A stretch of 42,832 nt of DNA from Magnetococcales bacterium (lineage in GTDB: Bacteria; Pseudomonadota; Magnetococcia; Magnetococcales; JADGCL01), in NCBI GenBank assembly GCA_015229005.1, contig JADGCL010000022.1, positions 1-42,832 on the forward strand. The letters run 5' to 3'. The translations under genes and the position numbers were made by a program. How positions within the stretch are numbered: position 1 is the stretch's first letter; each line of letters starts with the position of its first letter. The notes beneath the pieces are model-generated. The model made no database searches, was not told the origin of the DNA, and saw only the letters and a list, made by a program, of their open reading frames with translations. Below, piece after piece: positions 7,517 to 15,257 of the stretch.

Positions 7517-8976
7517 GAATTGCCGTCCTGAACCGCTGCCCCGGTTCTGGTGCGGCGGCGGGGATCGGAGTCGAGGGCCAGCCCCAACTTGTCGGCGCGG
7601 GCGTTGGCTGCCGCGATCTCCCGGTCGATCTCCTCGGCGTCGTAGCCGTAGGTGGCCACCGCTTCGTCCCGGCTGATCAATCCCGCCCGGATGGCCATCA
7701 CCACAGCGTTGAACTCCTTCTGCGGATCGACCCAGGCCCACCCCTGGGGAATCCACTTCACTGCCTGATATTCCCGACGGCGACGGGCGTAGCCGGGAGC
7801 TTCCAGAGCACCGGACAGCACTGCCCGATCCATCCACCGTTCCCAGACAGGGCGGCAGAACTGGTGGATGATGACGCTCCTCTGCCATTGCTCCATGCGC
7901 CGCCGGAACTCCACCATCCCGGCCCTGATCGACGAATAGTTCACCCCCGACAGGTCACCGGTGAGCTGCTCGTAGGTCACCCCAATTGCCACGGCCACCG
8001 CCCGCAATTGGGTTTTCATGAACTCCCCGTACTGTCCACCCAGGTCTGCCGGTTCGGAGAATTTCACATCCTCCCCCGGCATCAGCACCTGCATGGTCCC
8101 CGGCGTCCAGGAAACCGGAGCGGCCCCGTGTTCGTCCGGGATCGCGTCATCCTCTCCGGCCAGAGCGAACTCCGGCGACGGCTTGGTGATGAATCCCGCG
8201 ATCAGTGCCGCTGTCTTCTTGCGCACCAGTTCCGCGTCGTCGTATTGGTCCAATTCATGGAGCTTGACCAGCGCCTGAGTCAGCCACGGCTCACCGCGAA
8301 TCTGGCCGGGGCGCAGGGGGCGGAAGAGATGGATCACCTCCGAGGCCGGAACCGGCACGGGCTCGCCGAACAAACCACCTCCTGCGGCACGCTCGCCGGG
8401 GTGCTCTCTATAAAGGTGGTAGGCGACGCGGCGTCCGATGCGGTCGAACTCGATCCCGGCCCGGATGCGGTTGCCGTTGGGCAGGTCGCGGTTCAGGGTG
8501 AAGGGCAGATGCTCCGGCTCCAGGAGTTGAATCTGGAGCGGCACCGCCAGCCCGTCGCCGGGATCACGGTCTCGCAACCGGGCCAGCACCTCGCCACCCT
8601 CCACCATGGCCCGGACCGCCAACGCCTGGAGGCCGTAGAATCCCTGCACGCCGTGAGCGTCCGCCTCACGACTCCAGTCCAGCCAGAGGGCATGGACTCG
8701 CTCCTTGAACGCTGCATCGGCATGGGTGGATCGCGGCTTGATGCCGGTGCCCACCAGGTTTGAGACCAGGGAGTCCACTCCGTTGAAGGCCCAGGCGTTG
8801 CGCCGGACCAGATCCCGCGAACGGGAGCGCATCAGGTCGGCATCGCGGAACAGCAGGGTGTTCGCCCCATCGTTGCCGGGCTGCCAGTTGCCCAGACGGC
8901 GTCCGGAGGCGGCGGCCTCATAGCCCGCCTTGCGGGAAGGCATCCCACCGCCGAACAGCCTGCGCCAGAAATTCAT
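7513..8976 (-). CDS. Portal protein, lambda gpB family
   Basis: 487 residues. Typical lambda-type portal features are the MNFWRRLF start, a YEAAASGRRLGNWQPGN segment near residue 20, RSRDLVRRNAWAFNGVDSLV in the first quarter, the VSWTPGTMQVLMPGEDVKFSEP region near the middle, and YEQLTGDLSGVNYSSIRAGMVEF, a conserved stretch in this family. Twelve copies form the ring through which DNA enters the head. The ATG overlaps the gpW stop by one base (TGATG). Confidence 0.92.
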   Translation of the reverse strand: MNFWRRLFGGGMPSRKAGYEAAASGRRLGNWQPGNDGANTLLFRDADLMRSRSRDLVRRNAWAFNGVDSLVSNLVGTGIKPRSTHADAAFKERVHALWLDWSREADAHGVQGFYGLQALAVRAMVEGGEVLARLRDRDPGDGLAVPLQIQLLEPEHLPFTLNRDLPNGNRIRAGIEFDRIGRRVAYHLYREHPGERAAGGGLFGEPVPVPASEVIHLFRPLRPGQIRGEPWLTQALVKLHELDQYDDAELVRKKTAALIAGFITKPSPEFALAGEDDAIPDEHGAAPVSWTPGTMQVLMPGEDVKFSEPADLGGQYGEFMKTQLRAVAVAIGVTYEQLTGDLSGVNYSSIRAGMVEFRRRMEQWQRSVIIHQFCRPVWERWMDRAVLSGALEAPGYARRRREYQAVKWIPQGWAWVDPQKEFNAVVMAIRAGLISRDEAVATYGYDAEEIDREIAAANARADKLGLALDSDPRRRTRTGAAVQDGNS

Positions 8977-9188
8977 CAGAGATCCTTCCCGCTCACCACC
9001 CGCAGATGTCGCAGGATGCGTCCGTCACGGGCGCGGGCCATTTCCCGCTCCAGCAACTCCAGGGCGGTGCGGGCCTGGGTCAGGTCGTACTCCACGGACT
9101 TGTCCCCGTGGGTGACGCGCCGCTGGAGGGACTCCAACCGCTCCAGCAGCCGGTCACGGCGCATTTGCAAATCGGCGAGAGTGGCCAT
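8976..9188 (-). CDS. Head-tail joining protein, gpW-like
   Basis: 70 residues, the size of lambda gpW (68), and located between large terminase and portal as in lambda. The order is helix (LADLQMRRDRLLERLESL), beta hairpin (RRVTHGDKSVEYDL), helix (ARTALELLEREMARARDG), with a basic tail. gpW plugs the portal after packaging and prepares the head for tail joining. The ATG follows the terminase stop by one base. Confidence 0.8.
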   Translation of the reverse strand: MATLADLQMRRDRLLERLESLQRRVTHGDKSVEYDLTQARTALELLEREMARARDGRILRHLRVVSGKDL

Positions 9189-9189
9189 G

Positions 9190-11055
9190 TCACATCATCC
9201 ATGGTGAAAGGTAGACCCGGCGCTGGGGCTTGGTGGCTGGCTTGGCTGGTTTCTCCTCCATTCCCCCTGTTTCTTCCTTGAGAGGGATATCCAGCAGCCG
9301 TTCCGCCTCCCGATTCAGTTGCAACCCCATAGCGATCAGCCCCTGGAGGGCGGCCATGGCGTAAACCCGGCAGTCCAGGGCCTCGTTGCGGTCACCGTCC
9401 CGTTTCTTCCATTCCCGGATCGGTCTGCCACGGTGGAAACGAGTGGTGATGCGCTCGGCAGTGAGTTGCCGGAACCACTCGCCATCCCGGTCATGGGGAA
9501 AATGGCAATAACCCGGCCCCGACTCCTTCAGCCGCAGTCGGGCGTAGATCGCCTCTTTGCAGGCATCCACGCCGACGATGAAGAGCGGCACCCGGCCCTT
9601 GTTGTTGCGACTGGGACGGCGCGGCCAGATGGGCACCCCCATCCCGCCCCGGCCCTTGATCGCCCAGATGCGCCGATCCTGCCGAGATCTACAGAAGGCG
9701 TAGGCTTGCAGGGTGTGGTGGCCCCCCGTGTCCAGGGCGGCGGCGCGAATGTGCAGGTCCGGCATCTGCCGGGCGTGGGGAAAGGGACGCCGCAGCAGCT
9801 CGTCCAGATCCTGCCAAACCGCTGGTCCCGACGGATCACCCCAGAGGATGCGGTAGTCCACCGACCAGTTTTCTTCATCCCGGCCCCAGCCGACGATCTC
9901 CACCTCCAGCCGGTCGTCCTGAACGTCGACACCGGCGGTGAGGATGACGATGCCGCTTGGCAAAAACTTGCCAAACACCTCCCGCCGCTCCATCAGCCCG
10001 TCGCCGTCCAACTGCTCGGCGGCTTCCTCCCAGGTCTCGCCCAATTTCGTGTTGACCCACACCTTCAATCGGGGCGGGTCGCGGTGGACCTGGCCATGTT
10101 CCTCGGCGATGTCGCCCCAGGAGGTCCAGCCGTGGGGCGAATAGAGGCTGGAGAGGTGGAACCCGGCGGTCTTGCTCGCACCGGGCGCGGCGGCGATCCA
10201 CTGTCCGCGCTCCAGCATCCAACCCTTCTGGTAATCCTGGATGGCCGCGCCGCAGTGGATGCAAGCGTAATGAGCCTTGTCGCGCTCGCCTTCCGGCCAT
10301 TGCACCTGTTTCCACTCCAGCACCTGCATGCCGCCGCAGGCAGGGCACGGCACCCAATACCTCCGCTGGTCGCTCTCGGCGTAGGCGGCTTCGATGCGGC
10401 TGAAGCCTTTGATGGTCGGGGTGGAGACCATCAGGATCTTGCGATTGGCAAACGTCACCGTCCGCTGCACCGCCAGGGCCACGGGGTCACCTTCGCCATC
10501 GGCGTCACCGGGATAGCCGTCCACCTCGTCCATGAAGAGGTAACGCACCGGCATGGAGCGTAAGCCCACCGCCGAATTGGCCCCGGTCATCACCAGCACC
10601 CCGCCGGGAAACTCCTTGCCCAGCACGGTGTTGCCGCTGTCGCGGGAACGGGGGTCTTTTACCAGATCCTTCAACGCGCCACTGGCCTCGATCAGCGGAT
10701 CGACGCGCTGTTTGGAATGCCGCTTGGCCGTCTCCACCGTGGGCTGCACCAGAAGCATGGGGCCGGGGGCCTGATGGATGACGTAGCCCACCCAGCACAG
10801 GCCCGCCTCGGTGCCCCCCAGTTGCGCCCCCTTCATGAACACCACCCGCTCCACCGGCGACGAGGGCGACAAGCAATCCATGATCTCCTTGAGGTACGGC
10901 GTCCGGGCGGTGCGCCACAGACCCGGTTCGCCGGAGGCCACCGAGGAGAGCATGCGATGGCGATCCGCCCAGGCGGACACCGTCAGCAGGGGGTCGGGCT
11001 TGATTCCCTGACGGAAGGCATCACCGTAGGATGGCAGCGGGGTCGGCGTGGTCAT
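9190..11055 (-). CDS. Terminase large subunit, lambda gpA-like
   Basis: 621 residues. The N-terminal ATPase has a deviant Walker A, FMKGAQLGGTEAG near residue 75, and Walker B YLFMDEVDGYPGD. A Cys4-type zinc element follows (CPACGGMQ...CIHCGA). The C-terminal nuclease carries the conserved TAGVDVQDDRLEVEIVGWG and a RNEALDCRVYAMAAL segment near the end. It cuts concatemers at cos and pumps DNA into the head. ATG at 11055 is chosen because GGAGAG lies just upstream; a further TTG-type start nine codons earlier lacks this. The small subunit is 2.7 kb away, separated by other genes. Confidence 0.92.
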   Translation of the reverse strand: MTTPTPLPSYGDAFRQGIKPDPLLTVSAWADRHRMLSSVASGEPGLWRTARTPYLKEIMDCLSPSSPVERVVFMKGAQLGGTEAGLCWVGYVIHQAPGPMLLVQPTVETAKRHSKQRVDPLIEASGALKDLVKDPRSRDSGNTVLGKEFPGGVLVMTGANSAVGLRSMPVRYLFMDEVDGYPGDADGEGDPVALAVQRTVTFANRKILMVSTPTIKGFSRIEAAYAESDQRRYWVPCPACGGMQVLEWKQVQWPEGERDKAHYACIHCGAAIQDYQKGWMLERGQWIAAAPGASKTAGFHLSSLYSPHGWTSWGDIAEEHGQVHRDPPRLKVWVNTKLGETWEEAAEQLDGDGLMERREVFGKFLPSGIVILTAGVDVQDDRLEVEIVGWGRDEENWSVDYRILWGDPSGPAVWQDLDELLRRPFPHARQMPDLHIRAAALDTGGHHTLQAYAFCRSRQDRRIWAIKGRGGMGVPIWPRRPSRNNKGRVPLFIVGVDACKEAIYARLRLKESGPGYCHFPHDRDGEWFRQLTAERITTRFHRGRPIREWKKRDGDRNEALDCRVYAMAALQGLIAMGLQLNREAERLLDIPLKEETGGMEEKPAKPATKPQRRVYLSPWMM

Positions 11056-11160
11056 TCTCTCTCCGGAAATTCGTTGCAACACATGGGGATCAGCTTGATG
11101 CGGGGCGGAAACGATGGCTTATGGAGGTCATCGAGAACGCCAACCTCCAGGAGACGACCA

Positions 11161-11408
11161 TGGAACCCCGCACCGCCGAAGAACTCGCCGAAGGACTCTT
11201 CCACTACCTGCGCGGCTATGGTCGCAACCGCCCCGAGAATCTGGAGGCGCTGATTGCCTACGGCGATTGGCGACGCCGCGCCCAGGAGGAGTTGGAACGG
11301 CGCGTCACCGAGATTCTCCAGTCCCAGGACGTCGAGACCCTGGCCGCCATCGCTGAGGGCAGGATCGACGTGCCCACCCTCGCCAGCCGGGTGAAGCAGG
11401 GCGGGTGA
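11161..11408 (+). CDS. Small helical phage protein of unknown function
   Basis: 82 residues, transcribed opposite to the flanking late genes and divergent from the large terminase. AGGAG lies six bases before the ATG, which makes the start convincing. Residues are mostly charged and helical: EELAEGLFHYLRGYGRNRPENL, then EELERRVTEILQSQDVETLAAIAEG. No catalytic motif is visible. A hairpin terminator lies just after the gene. It is the first gene of a three-gene plus-strand cassette inserted in the structural operon. Confidence 0.6.
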
Positions 11409-11436
11409 CGCCTCCGGTCACCATGTCATTCAAGAT

Positions 11437-11465
11437 GAAGGGGGCGGCTCCAGGCTGCCCCCTTC
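11437..11465 (+). terminator. Intrinsic terminator after the first cassette gene
   Basis: GAAGGGGGCGGC pairs with GCTGCCCCCTTC (one G-U pair) around a five-base loop, giving a 12-bp stem, followed by GTTATTCT. It would end transcription of the plus-strand gene at 11161-11408. Confidence 0.65.
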
Positions 11466-11577
11466 GTTATTCTGCGACCCTGATAAATCTGTTCATAACC
11501 AGCATGTTATGCTTGATAACCGGTCGGAACGCTGCCCTTATGTGGCCATCGCAACCACCACAGCAAGGAGACAGACC

Positions 11578-12096
11578 ATGAACACCCTGACCACCACCCA
11601 GAAGACCATCCTCGAAGCCGCCCTCGGCCACCTGAACGGTTCGATCCACCCCCTGCCGGAGCACATCAGGGGCGGGGCCGCCAGGAAGGTGATCGAGAGC
11701 CTGCTCAAGAAGGGCCTGATCGAAGAAGACGGCCCTCAAACCTGGCGCATCAACGAGGCGGGCTTCCGCGCCCTTGGCTTGGAGCCGCCCAAACCGGTCG
11801 AGGATTTCGAGGCCGACGTCGCCGCCGCCGAAGCCACCCTGGCCGAGGCCAAGCCGCGCCGCAGCCGGGAGAATTCCAAACAGGCCCAGGTGATCGCGCT
11901 GCTGAAGCGTCCCGAAGGAGCCACCACCGCCCAGATCGCCGAGGTGACTGGGTGGCAAAACCACAGCATCAGGGGATTCCTGTCCATCGCCAAGAAGAAG
12001 CTGGGCCTGGAAATCACCGCCCAGCGCACCCGGACGGCGGGACCAAATCAGGGAGGTTCCCCCGGTTCCTACAGCACCTATCGGGTGACCGGTTGA
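11578..12096 (+). CDS. DUF3489 domain protein
   Basis: 172 residues. AAGGAG lies seven bases before the ATG. The N-terminal 70 residues look like a winged helix (KTILEAALGHLNGSI, then RKVIESLLKKGLIEED). After a Pro/Glu/Ala linker, residues 100-170 match the DUF3489 pattern: SKQAQVIALLKRPEGATTAQ, IAEVTGWQNHSIRGFLS, KKKLGLEITAQRT and a final YSTYRV. DUF3489 looks like a winged HTH, so DNA binding is likely. It is common in phages and mobile islands of Proteobacteria; the biological role is unknown. Confidence 0.8.
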   Translation: MNTLTTTQKTILEAALGHLNGSIHPLPEHIRGGAARKVIESLLKKGLIEEDGPQTWRINEAGFRALGLEPPKPVEDFEADVAAAEATLAEAKPRRSRENSKQAQVIALLKRPEGATTAQIAEVTGWQNHSIRGFLSIAKKKLGLEITAQRTRTAGPNQGGSPGSYSTYRVTG

Positions 12097-12159
12097 ACCG
12101 GCCATCAACCGCCGCTCCGGAGACGGGGCGGCGGTACGCACCTTTCGAGGAGTCAGAAA

Positions 12160-12363
12160 ATGGAGCAGCCAACCACCCCCCAGATGGAACGGAACTACGA
12201 TGCCTTCATGGAGGAGCTGACCCGTCTCACCCGGAAGTATGGAGTGGCGATTCAGTCCACCGGCGGGGTGTTCGTGGCTTTCAGTCCGAACGAGTACCGC
12301 CAGGTGACTTACATCGCCGACCTGAGCAGTGGGGATCTCATTCCAGTTTTCCCGGAATCGTGA
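12160..12363 (+). CDS. Small protein of unknown function
   Basis: 67 residues. GAGGAG lies seven bases before the ATG, so translation is credible. The first half is helical (YDAFMEELTRLTRKYG) and the second a small sheet (VAIQSTGGVFVAF, then QVTYIADLSSGDLIPVF). This is a common shape for small phage proteins of unknown role. It is the last gene of the plus-strand cassette and converges on the methyltransferase. Confidence 0.6.
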   Translation: MEQPTTPQMERNYDAFMEELTRLTRKYGVAIQSTGGVFVAFSPNEYRQVTYIADLSSGDLIPVFPES

Positions 12364-12370
12364 CTGGAAG

Positions 12371-12396
12371 AGCCGCCAGGATCACTCCCGGCGGCT
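12371..12396. terminator. Hairpin between convergent genes
   Basis: AGCCGCC and GGCGGCT pair around a 12-base loop directly between the stop of the plus-strand gene and the stop of the methyltransferase on the other strand. No T-run follows on the plus strand, so its terminator function is uncertain. Confidence 0.4.
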
Positions 12397-13788
12397 TCAC
12401 GCCGCCTGATCCACGGGAATGCCTCGCTCGGCGGCGATCTGCTCGAAGGTCTTGCCGCCGCTCCCCTCCAGATAGACAATCTTCCCGGTGGCCTGGAGGA
12501 ACCGCTTCACAGCCACGTCCACGTAGACCGGCGAGATCTCCATGGCATACACCCGCCGTCCGGTCTGCTCCCCGGCCATGATCTGCGATCCCGAACCGCT
12601 GAACGGTTCGTAGCACAGCCCGCCCGGTTCCACATGCTGGCGCATGGGAATGGCAAAGCAGTCCAGGGGTTTTGGGGTCGGATGCTCGGGGCGGTCATCC
12701 CCGGTAAGCCCCTTGATGTCCCACACCGTGTAAGCCGGATCGGCGCCCTCGATCTTTTCAGGCCGGTTGCCGCGCATCCAACCGTAGAAACAGGGTTCGT
12801 GCTTCCAGAGGTAGTGCGTCCGGGTCAATACCGGCGAGGGCTTGTTCCAGATGATCTGCTGGTGGACGAAAGCTCCCATCTTTTCCCATACCGCCTCCAA
12901 CATCGCCTGTCGCCGGGAGGCGTGCCAGCAGTACCATGCCGCATGATCTGAAATGGCGTGGTCGATGGCGGCCTGGATGAACCCCTCGTACAGTTCCGGC
13001 CCCTGACTGGAGTCGTCCCAGGTGACGCCGTAGGTGTCCGACCAGTCCTTGTTGCCATCCAGCCATCCCTTCTTCACCTTCCCGGCAGCAGCCAGCTTCG
13101 CTTTCTCCTGCCGCTCCTTGTAGGTCTTGTTCGGCGGATGGTTGGTGCCGTCGTAGTCCACCAGATACGGGGGATCTGTCGCAAACAGGATGGCCCGTTC
13201 GCCCTTCATCAGCCGCTGCACGTCCTCGGCCTTGGTGCTATCGCCGCAAAGGAGGCGATGCTCGCCCAGCACCCACAAATCGCCGGGTTTGCTGACGGGG
13301 TTCGGAGGTGGTTCGGGGATGGTTTCTTCATCTCCTGCCGCACCCGTGCCACCTTCACCGTCTTCCATGACATCCAGGAGGTCGCCCAGTTCCTCGTCGG
13401 AGAAACCGATCACCTCCAGTTCGAAGCCGTCCTCCCGCAGGCGGTCCAGTTCGGCGGCCAGAATGTCGTTATCCCATCCTGCGTCCAGGGCCAATTTGTT
13501 GTCGGCCAGGATGTAGGCCCGGCGCTGGGCGTCGGACAGGTGATCCAGGACAATCACCGGCACCTGATCCAGGCCGAGCTTGCGGGCCGCCATCAGGCGG
13601 CAGTGTCCGGCGATGATGCCGTCCTTGCCATCCACCAGGATGGGCGAGGTGAAGCCGAACTCCTTCATGGAGGCGGCTACCTTGGCGATCTGCGCCTCGG
13701 AATGAGTCCTGGCATTGGCAGCGTAAGGAATCAGCCGGTCAACCGGCCAGACTTCGATGGCCTTGGCCATGGCGGGGATGGAATTCAT
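12397..13788 (-). CDS. ParB/Srx-fold domain fused to DNA methyltransferase
   Basis: 463 residues in two parts. Residues 1-110 are a ParB/Srx-like domain (VDRLIPYAANARTHSEAQI, DGIIAGHCRLMAARKLG, VPVIVLDHLSDAQRRAYI). Residues 165-463 are an N6-adenine or N4-cytosine methyltransferase with the DPPY catalytic motif at 205-208 and the SAM motif YEPFSGSG near 394-401; this order is that of the beta class. It probably modifies phage DNA against host restriction; no restriction enzyme is visible nearby. The ATG overlaps the small terminase stop (ATGA) with GGAG eight bases ahead, so it is a late gene. Confidence 0.88.
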   Translation of the reverse strand: MNSIPAMAKAIEVWPVDRLIPYAANARTHSEAQIAKVAASMKEFGFTSPILVDGKDGIIAGHCRLMAARKLGLDQVPVIVLDHLSDAQRRAYILADNKLALDAGWDNDILAAELDRLREDGFELEVIGFSDEELGDLLDVMEDGEGGTGAAGDEETIPEPPPNPVSKPGDLWVLGEHRLLCGDSTKAEDVQRLMKGERAILFATDPPYLVDYDGTNHPPNKTYKERQEKAKLAAAGKVKKGWLDGNKDWSDTYGVTWDDSSQGPELYEGFIQAAIDHAISDHAAWYCWHASRRQAMLEAVWEKMGAFVHQQIIWNKPSPVLTRTHYLWKHEPCFYGWMRGNRPEKIEGADPAYTVWDIKGLTGDDRPEHPTPKPLDCFAIPMRQHVEPGGLCYEPFSGSGSQIMAGEQTGRRVYAMEISPVYVDVAVKRFLQATGKIVYLEGSGGKTFEQIAAERGIPVDQAA

Positions 13789-14357
13789 CGGGAAAGCTCC
13801 TCCAGGGCGATGCGCAGTTCCTGATCCAGCAGGCGTTCGATGGTTTTCGCGTCGGTCTCGGAAGCCAGCACCGCCGCCATGCGGCTGGGGATGCCCAACA
13901 GACGATCCCGCACCCGGCGCGCCATCTCGAAGGCGTCGCGGGCCACGTCCTCGGCCTTCAGCAGCTTGCCCTGCCGTTCCTCGTAATCCATGCGGGTGAG
14001 CTTGGCGTTGTAGGTCTCCCGGATGGCTCGGCTGACTTGGTAGTTGGGGACCGCCGGATTGCCCGCCGCCGGTTCCGGCTCGGGCGACGGGGCGCGTACC
14101 GTTGGCCGGGGTTGCGGCAGGGGGGGCGTCTCCCGAACAGGCGCAGACGGGAGAGCCTCCCGAACGGGTGGCGGCGGTGCCGGTTCCGTCTTGCGCTGCA
14201 GGGCCGGGCTGGTGTTGCGCACCCAGGCGGCGTCCGCTCTGGCGGGGTCGATGGTCCCATCCGGTTCGGCGGGGATGCGTCCGGAGCGAATGGCCTTGTG
14301 GACCGCAGTATCCGAGACCCCCTTCATTTTGGCGTAGGCGCGGATGGAAATGCCCAT
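13785..14357 (-). CDS. Terminase small subunit, Nu1-like
   Basis: 190 residues. The first 35 form a winged-helix DNA-binding start as in lambda Nu1: ISIRAYAKMKGVSDTAVHKAI then RSGRIP. A Pro-rich linker follows (residues 50-100), then a helical oligomerisation and large-subunit binding region (YEERQGKLLKAEDVARDAFEMARRV). The protein recognises cos and recruits the large subunit. GGAG lies eight bases before the ATG. A repeat array that may be its binding site lies directly upstream. Confidence 0.8.
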   Translation of the reverse strand: MGISIRAYAKMKGVSDTAVHKAIRSGRIPAEPDGTIDPARADAAWVRNTSPALQRKTEPAPPPPVREALPSAPVRETPPLPQPRPTVRAPSPEPEPAAGNPAVPNYQVSRAIRETYNAKLTRMDYEERQGKLLKAEDVARDAFEMARRVRDRLLGIPSRMAAVLASETDAKTIERLLDQELRIALEELSR

Positions 14358-14380
14358 CAGATGGTCTCCAAAAGAGATCG

Positions 14381-14537
14381 GGGGTGCAAACCAGGGTGCA
14401 AACCTTGGATGACTCGGTTTGCACCCGACAGGAGGAGGTTTGCACCCCAGGTTTGCATCTCGTAAATGTTTATCGTTTTGTTTTCACAGACTAATTTTCG
14501 TCATGGTGCAAACCGCAAACCTGCAAACCGCAAACCC
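14381..14537. repeat. TGCAAACC repeat array, candidate cos/terminase-binding region
   Basis: At least eight copies of a GGTGCAAACC-like motif lie upstream of the small terminase gene. Forward copies are at 14382-14392 and 14394-14404. Inverted copies (GGTTTGCACCC) are at 14416-14426 and 14437-14448, with a partial one at 14450-14458. A second forward copy starts at 14505 and runs into three further GCAAACC units in tandem up to 14537, spaced 7-8 bases. Lambda cosB holds Nu1-binding repeats at the same place. The cleavage site itself cannot be identified. Operators for a repressor are the alternative. Confidence 0.6.
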
Positions 14538-14592
14538 GTTTTCCGGTCTGACGCTAGCGAAATCCCGCCGTCGCGCGGCACCCGCCAATTTA

Positions 14593-14623
14593 TTGACGAA
14601 GAAGGAACCAACTGTTTCATAAT
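14593..14623 (+). promoter_or_regulatory. Possible promoter for the toxin-antitoxin operon
   Basis: TTGACG and CATAAT with 19-base spacing lie in an AT-richer stretch about 215 bases before the antitoxin ATG. The spacing is longer than ideal, so this is a weak call. The rest of 14,538-14,839 shows no gene I can support. Confidence 0.25.
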
Positions 14624-14839
14624 GATATTTATTGGACCGCTTCTTGCTTGTTGGCACCTCTGGAGAGGAGTTGCTTCCGCCTCGGTCGGCGATGTGGGGA
14701 GGAAAATCCTTCTCTCCGACCTCCGGCGCGACGGGTTGTCATGGGGTTAACGGACCTTTTGAGACGGAGGTCAGGCTTGCCGTGGGAGAGGTTCGCGGTT
14801 ACTCTGGAGGGACAGGCAAACGTACAACAGGAGGTTGCC

Positions 14840-15121
14840 ATGGCTGTTCTTCCCGAAATGATTCCCGTGTCCGATCTGCGCCAGGATGCCGCCGCCACCC
14901 TCAAGCGGTTGGAGCGCTCCCGCGACCCCATTGTCATCACCCAGCGGGGACGAGCCGCTGCCGTACTGATGAGCGTCAAATCCTATGAGCGATCCGAAGA
15001 GGAGCGGCAACTCCTGCTGCGGTTGCTGAAAGCTGAAAAGGAAATTCAAAAAGGGGAAGGTCATGACCTGGATGAGGTCATGACCCAATCCAGGGCTCTG
15101 TTGGAATCCAAATCAGAATGA
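14840..15121 (+). CDS. Phd/YefM family antitoxin
   Basis: 93 residues with AGGAGG five bases before the ATG. The N-terminal DNA-binding half has the family pattern: IPVSDLRQDAAATLKRLERS, then DPIVITQRGRAAAVLMSVKSYE. The C-terminal part is a charged helix that would wrap around the toxin. The gene overlaps the toxin ATG as ATGA. It is intact, whereas the toxin gene is interrupted by an insertion sequence. Phd proteins repress their own operon, so this copy may still act as a DNA-binding protein. Confidence 0.88.
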   Translation: MAVLPEMIPVSDLRQDAAATLKRLERSRDPIVITQRGRAAAVLMSVKSYERSEEERQLLLRLLKAEKEIQKGEGHDLDEVMTQSRALLESKSE

Positions 15122-15233
15122 AGGTCCGCTTCACCCCTTCAGGACTCGCCGAACACCTGAAAGCTCTTGAGTTCTTGCAAGAGGAGAACCCGACTGCGGC
15201 ATGGCGATACCTCGAACACCTTGATAACCTATT

Positions 15234-15257
15234 GAAGCAGAGTAACTATTCACCACC
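15234..15257. repeat. Left end of the IS: target duplication and inverted repeat
   Basis: GAAGCAGA at 15234-15241 is the target-site duplication. GTAACTATTCACCACC at 15242-15257 is the left terminal inverted repeat; IS66 elements characteristically end in GTAA. Confidence 0.9.

Noticed and set aside
14381..14537. CRISPR array
   Set aside because: The repeats are about 10 bases, occur in both orientations and have no regular spacers, so this is not CRISPR.
14466..14750. 94-codon plus-strand frame across the repeat array
   Set aside because: It crosses the TGCAAACC array and has no ribosome-binding site or recognisable pattern.
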